From: Argentina anserina
Taxonomy: Eukaryota > Streptophyta > Magnoliopsida > Rosales > Rosaceae
Direction: 5' to 3'
Assembly (NCBI RefSeq): GCF_933775445.1
Contig: NC_065873.1
Span: 23,994,001 to 24,058,000, forward strand
Length of the DNA stretch: 64,000 nucleotides
Notes under the pieces: model-generated
What the model saw: only the letters and a program-made list of their open reading frames with translations
Told to the model about the DNA's origin: nothing
The model's database searches: none
Translations under genes and position numbers: made by a program
Part shown: one piece after another, positions 59,768 to 64,000 of the stretch
Layout: each line of letters opens with the position of its first letter
How positions within the stretch are numbered: position 1 is the first letter of the stretch

Positions 59768-61327
59768 GTGTATCTGCTACCCTTTCTCTTTCTCCATATC
59801 GTTTCCTTTTGCTCCCAACTTTATTGAAATGTGTAAAATAGTTATGAACTGACCCGATGGTCAGTAAGAATATATACACTCTCCTGTTGGTGGTAGCTAG
59901 TGTTGTGTGAGATTGCAGGATTATGCCAGAATAGTAGAGATTTATGTTTGTAACTTTGTTGTTGCCAATAAGAAATGCCAAACCCTTGTGCATCTGCTTG
60001 GTATGTGAATAACAGTTAGGCATCATTCAGTGTCGTTTATTCATCTATATCAGCAATTATGTTCTAATATATAGAAAATTAATTAAATCATGTTTTACCT
60101 GTAATATGTATTATGTAAGCAACAATTCTGACTGGAAACTCTTATATATCGAGTCAAAATCCCACTTTACAAAGACAGTCTATTAGTCTTTTACAGTATC
60201 CAGGAGGAATCTTATCTGTTCATCACTCATTGAGTTGGTTCAAGTACTTATGGCCTCATTAACGAGGGACACTAAAAAATCTAAGCCTGTGAACCCAAAT
60301 TGTGCCTACGCTGCTCTTGTTCCATATTTATGTTGAATTCCTCACTCTGTACCAGTGTACCTTCTTCTGGTTGCTTTCAAAGCAGAGGAAAAGGCAGAGC
60401 TGCTATTTGCCAATAATTATACGGGAAGTTATGTATATTATGCACTTTGAAACAATTTTTAATTATGTTGGAAAATATATTGTGGCAGACTGACAGTATG
60501 TTGCTGCTGGTATGTGTGGTTTATCTTTGCTTCCAACTTGCAACTGGATATAAACTCCTACATAAATACAAGTTAGTGTCAACTTCAGTCTCTAGATGGC
60601 CATGTTCTGCCACTATATTCCCATCCCGCATATTTGGACTTGTCAACTTGATGGATTATCAATTAAGTCGACCATGAGTCTACAAAGGAAGTCTTCTGCA
60701 TATAACCTTATCCTCCCATCCTGCAATAAAGGACCGGGATGCAAGCATTCTACTGCAATAAATCGCTCAGGGAAACACACAAACATTTATAACAAGAAAT
60801 CTTTTTAGTATGTGATAATCAGTCCTTGTATGAGAAAGCTTCCATTTCCTATATCAGGGGAGCAAGCAATTTGTACATACCAGGTGCGAACTCACTTCCT
60901 TAGTTTACTGTGGTTGCAGTTATTTATTGTTTTCTTGGAGGCATTTTCCAATTAGACACATGGCATCTACTCTAAATGATGGATTATATGCACTATCTGC
61001 AATATATATTTTTTTCAAATTCACTGATATGAATTGGGCTACTGGTATTGTCAGATGTGAATCATACGACTATTACATAGTTTTCCAATCTAGAATATTC
61101 CAATAATTTTGTATACATTTAAGTATATTTCACAAAGAATACAAACTCCATCTGCAGTGAAAAATGTAAGTTTTTTCAAGAACTGAAATGGGAATATGTA
61201 GTATATTTTTGTATTGAAGTGGCATCTTGAAATGCTAATGATTACTTTCTTGATTGTGATCCATAATTCCAGTAATCACCACCGCATTGTCATCCATCTG
61301 ATACAATAACAATACATCGAGAGGAAA
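59768..61327. other. Intergenic between tandem DUF247 genes
   Basis: About 1.6 kb without a recognisable gene; includes the 3' UTR of the first and the promoter/5' UTR of the second DUF247 gene. A possible acceptor (AATTCCAG at about 61266-61273) lies 55 bp before the next ATG. Confidence 0.4.
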
Positions 61328-62686
61328 ATGACAGCTGAAAGCCTTTGTCAAGCTTCAAATGGCATTGAACAGTACCCAAACATTCGTCCATTAGCAGATT
61401 CAATGAGAAAGGTGTTGGATAACTTGTTTCCATTATCTCATTCCTGTTGCATCTGTAGGGTTCCTAAGCGGATAAGTCATGCAAGTGAAAAGGCCTATAC
61501 ACCTCAGGTAGTCTCTATTGGTCCACTTCACCATGGGAAAGAAGGCTTAAAAGCAATGGAAGAGCTCAAACATAGGTATCTGAAAGAATTTCTGCATCGT
61601 CATCAAACTGTCACAAGCTTGGAAGATTGTATTATGAAAGTGAAGGTAGAAGAACAATTGCTGCGTAGTTGTTATGCGGAGACCATTGAGTATGATAGTG
61701 ATGAGTTTGTAAGAATTATCCTAGTGGATGCTATATTCATCATTGAGGTCTTATTGAGGTACAATTATGAGAATCTGCAGACTGAAAATGACCACATATT
61801 CAGAAAACCAAGGATGTTGGGGGATGTATGGCCTGACTTGCGGATGCTTGAAAATCAGCTGCCATTTTTCATACTTGAAAAACTTTTCAATGTTGTTGCT
61901 ACAGAGGAGTATTCGATCATCAATATCTCACACAATTTCTTCAAGACTCTAATGCATATAGAGGAAATGGAAGACACTTTGCTGAGAATAAGATCTTCTC
62001 CGGTGGAACATTTGGTTGATTTCGTTTGGAAGTTATACCCGCTGCCACCATCACGACCGGCAACCTCGCATAGGCCATTGATACCAGTGGAAGGACTAGA
62101 AAGCTCGCATAGAGGGAAAAATGAAACTCTAGCTACACTCGACATGAAAGAGCTATATTTCGCAGGAGTCAAGTTTAAGGTGGGATCTAGCAAAAATATT
62201 TTTGACATTGGATTCAAAGATGGGACCTTGGAAATCCCAAAGATAACCATAAGTGATCAATCAGAAGTTAACCTCACAAATCTTCTGGTATTTGAACAAA
62301 GCCAATGCAAGAAGACAGATAATTACATAAATGATTATGTTGGCTTCTTAAACATTCTTGTCAACACTCCAAAGGATGTGGCTTTGCTAGTTGAGTATGA
62401 CATTTTTGAGAATAAGCTTGGGGACTTTAAAAAAGGGTGTACAATGATTAAGAACCTTGGTGATAGGGTTAATATTGTGGCCTCCAAATTCTATTATGCA
62501 GATCTTTGTGAAGAGTTGAATAAGCACTGCAGTAGGTCATGGCACATATGGAAGGCAAATTTGAAGCATGATTATTTGAACACACCTTGGTCGACCCTTT
62601 CTGTCATTGCAGCTGTAGTTCTCCTCATACTCACTCTCATACAGACAGTGTGCTCCATTATTGGTGTTCGTCAAACTCATCAGTAA
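61328..62686 (+). CDS. DUF247 (UPF0481) membrane-anchored protein, intact
   Basis: Single-exon, 452 aa. Starts MTAESLCQASNGIEQYPN; hallmarks CCICRVPKRISHASEK, VVSIGPLHHGKEGLKAM, YDSDEFVRIILVDAIF, LRMLENQLPFFILEKL, FAGVKFKVGSSKNIF, GTLEIPKITI, NTPKDVALLVEYDIF. The proline/serine-rich insert (PPSRPATSHRPL, near residues 237-250) before RGKNETLAT makes it longer than its neighbour. C-terminal helix (STLSVIAAVVLLILTLIQTV). The TAA stop lies in CAGTAAGTT, again a donor-like sequence. Tandem duplicate of the gene at 58454, about 1.6 kb apart. Confidence 0.93.
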   Translation: MTAESLCQASNGIEQYPNIRPLADSMRKVLDNLFPLSHSCCICRVPKRISHASEKAYTPQVVSIGPLHHGKEGLKAMEELKHRYLKEFLHRHQTVTSLEDCIMKVKVEEQLLRSCYAETIEYDSDEFVRIILVDAIFIIEVLLRYNYENLQTENDHIFRKPRMLGDVWPDLRMLENQLPFFILEKLFNVVATEEYSIINISHNFFKTLMHIEEMEDTLLRIRSSPVEHLVDFVWKLYPLPPSRPATSHRPLIPVEGLESSHRGKNETLATLDMKELYFAGVKFKVGSSKNIFDIGFKDGTLEIPKITISDQSEVNLTNLLVFEQSQCKKTDNYINDYVGFLNILVNTPKDVALLVEYDIFENKLGDFKKGCTMIKNLGDRVNIVASKFYYADLCEELNKHCSRSWHIWKANLKHDYLNTPWSTLSVIAAVVLLILTLIQTVCSIIGVRQTHQ

Positions 62687-62957
62687 GTTGGTTTCTTCCT
62701 ACCCTTTAACATTTCACATCATCTCCATGCCACCATACATGCTTTGTACTAGCGTAAAGGTATGAGATCTAGTCCCTGAGGGAGTTCTACAGTTGGTTCA
62801 CCAACTGAAATGTAGTGTTTATCAGGAGACTACCAATGTAAGTTGTGTAACAGAAAGATTATTAGGAATACTTTTCCACCCTATTATCCAACATTTCAAT
62901 TAAGTTTACAAATTCTGTTTTTTTTTAATTCAATCATGCTGATTAAATGCAACTCAG
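62687..62957. other. 3' flank of the last DUF247 gene
   Basis: Probable 3' UTR and intergenic sequence up to the transposon target site. Confidence 0.4.
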
Positions 62958-62965
62958 ATCACAAC

Positions 62966-63540
62966 CAAAGTTCGAAAAAACGCTAGGCGGTATACAGACG
63001 GATAGATACCTCCTAACGCCTAGATGGTTAGGCGGATTCAAATTATTAAATATTTATTTATTTGTATACATGTATTTAAACTATTTATATGATTAAAAAT
63101 ATATAATAATGCTCAATCTTAATTTTCAAAATAATCTATACTCAAAATAACTCAAGTCCAAAGTCCATGCAAAAATATTAGAACAAAATCTAAATGATAA
63201 AACAAATGTAATACTAAATCTTAATTTCTTCTTCTCTAAATCATTTCCTAACTCTTATGATACCGAACTCAAACTCAATATCTATTTCTATTTCCTCATC
63301 TTCCGTGTCATCATCTGAAATAAAATCTTCATTATGAAGTTCTTTTACTTCCACTGCGTTTTAATATATATATATATATATTTTTAATTCCACCGTTTTT
63401 TACCACCATACACAGCCGTGGACCGCCTAGGTGGCCGTCAAATCCCTTGAACCCCATGGATGGCCGAATAAGCAAAAGGCGTGGTAGTGACCCGCCTCCT
63501 AGCGCCTAGGCGATCTAGACGGCCGCTTTTTAGAACATTG
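62966..63540. mobile_element. Small hAT-like element with GCCTAGGCG subterminal motifs
   Basis: Ends CAAAGTTCGAAAAA and TTTTTAGAACATTG are inverted repeats; the 8-bp target duplication ATCACAAC is perfect (62958-62965 and 63541-63548). Both sides carry GCCTAGGCGG-type motifs (CGCTAGGCGG, ACGCCTAGATGG on the left; CCGCCTAGGTGG, GCGCCTAGGCGA on the right). Interior AT-rich, non-coding. The right end matches that of 42292-42814. Confidence 0.75.
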
Positions 63541-63548
63541 ATCACAAC

Positions 63549-64000
63549 CGATCAACATAATTTGGGGTCTATCAGTCTATGTAAATGAAATTCTGCCGCC
63601 TACGTATAAGATTTAGCATTGGTCAACAATATGGACGAAATTCCCAGAAACAGAGAAACTAGAGGCAATCGATAACCAAAATGCAAAGACTACAAAGTTC
63701 TGAAATAAAGATGATGCACATTTTGTTGACACTATCTAATAATCTAAATTATGTAAATCAGCTCCTGAGATGGAGCTGACTGGAGTATAGCTATCACATC
63801 ACAGTCACATCAGTGATGAGGACGAATGCTCTGGCTTTGTAGTTATCCGACTTTTTACACATCAAATTTCTTGAACCACAAGTTTCATAAGTTTCATGGT
63901 CAGATATGTTTCAATTCATATGTGAATTAGTATTAGGCTAATAGCTCCTGACATAAGCTGACACTAACCGAAGCTTTTATACACAACAACGTGTCTAAAA
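63549..64000. other. Intergenic to the window end
   Basis: No recognisable gene; a gene could begin or end beyond the window edge. Confidence 0.4.

Overview
The window is nuclear DNA from a flowering plant, most likely a eudicot. The genes have many GT-AG introns, the intergenic DNA is AT-rich, and there are clear plant-specific families (CESA, HY5, OCP3, DUF247, DYW-type PPR). The mix of proteins and transposon ends would fit Rosaceae, but that is inference and not proven here.

Layout. 1-1.8 kb: a degenerate TGTCACA-motif minisatellite and no clear gene. 2.5-7 kb: two decayed DUF247 genes on the minus strand. 7-14 kb: a divergent pair, a DYW-type PPR gene (-) and a 14-exon AFG1-like mitochondrial ATPase (+), sharing a 212-bp promoter region. 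14.4-17.5 kb: a 3.1-kb hAT-like element packed with a 505-bp tandem satellite. 17.6-18.9 kb: an intact DUF247 gene (-). 19.5-26.5 kb: a transposon graveyard holding a foldback MITE, LTR/copia fragments, and a LINE with a hAT-like element and a Harbinger/Tourist element nested in it. 27.3 kb: a small unknown protein. 31-35.2 kb: a BT1-type adenine nucleotide carrier (+) converging on an Alba-domain gene (-). 36.2-41.9 kb: a complete cellulose synthase, CESA1 type (-), in 14 exons. 42.3-44.2 kb: a hAT-like element, then a Mutator-like long-TIR element carrying a solo LTR. 45.6-47.6 kb: the light-signalling bZIP gene HY5 (-). 48.2-50.8 kb: a second copy of the satellite-bearing hAT-like element, in opposite orientation. 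52.4-57.1 kb: a small MAPK-substrate-like protein (-), the homeodomain gene OCP3 (-) and a conserved membrane protein of unknown function (+). 58.5-62.7 kb: two intact DUF247 genes in tandem (+). 63 kb: another small hAT-like element.

The single-copy genes are housekeeping or regulatory and form no pathway; they keep normal intact structures. The dynamic layer is the DUF247 family (three intact, two broken) and the repeats. The most unusual feature is the pair of hAT-like elements that enclose tandem arrays of a ~505-bp unit, each unit itself an imperfect palindrome. Exon boundaries were worked out by hand from splice signals, reading phase and family similarity; every multi-exon model closes in frame. 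Organism, orthology names and element families come from recognition, not database searches.
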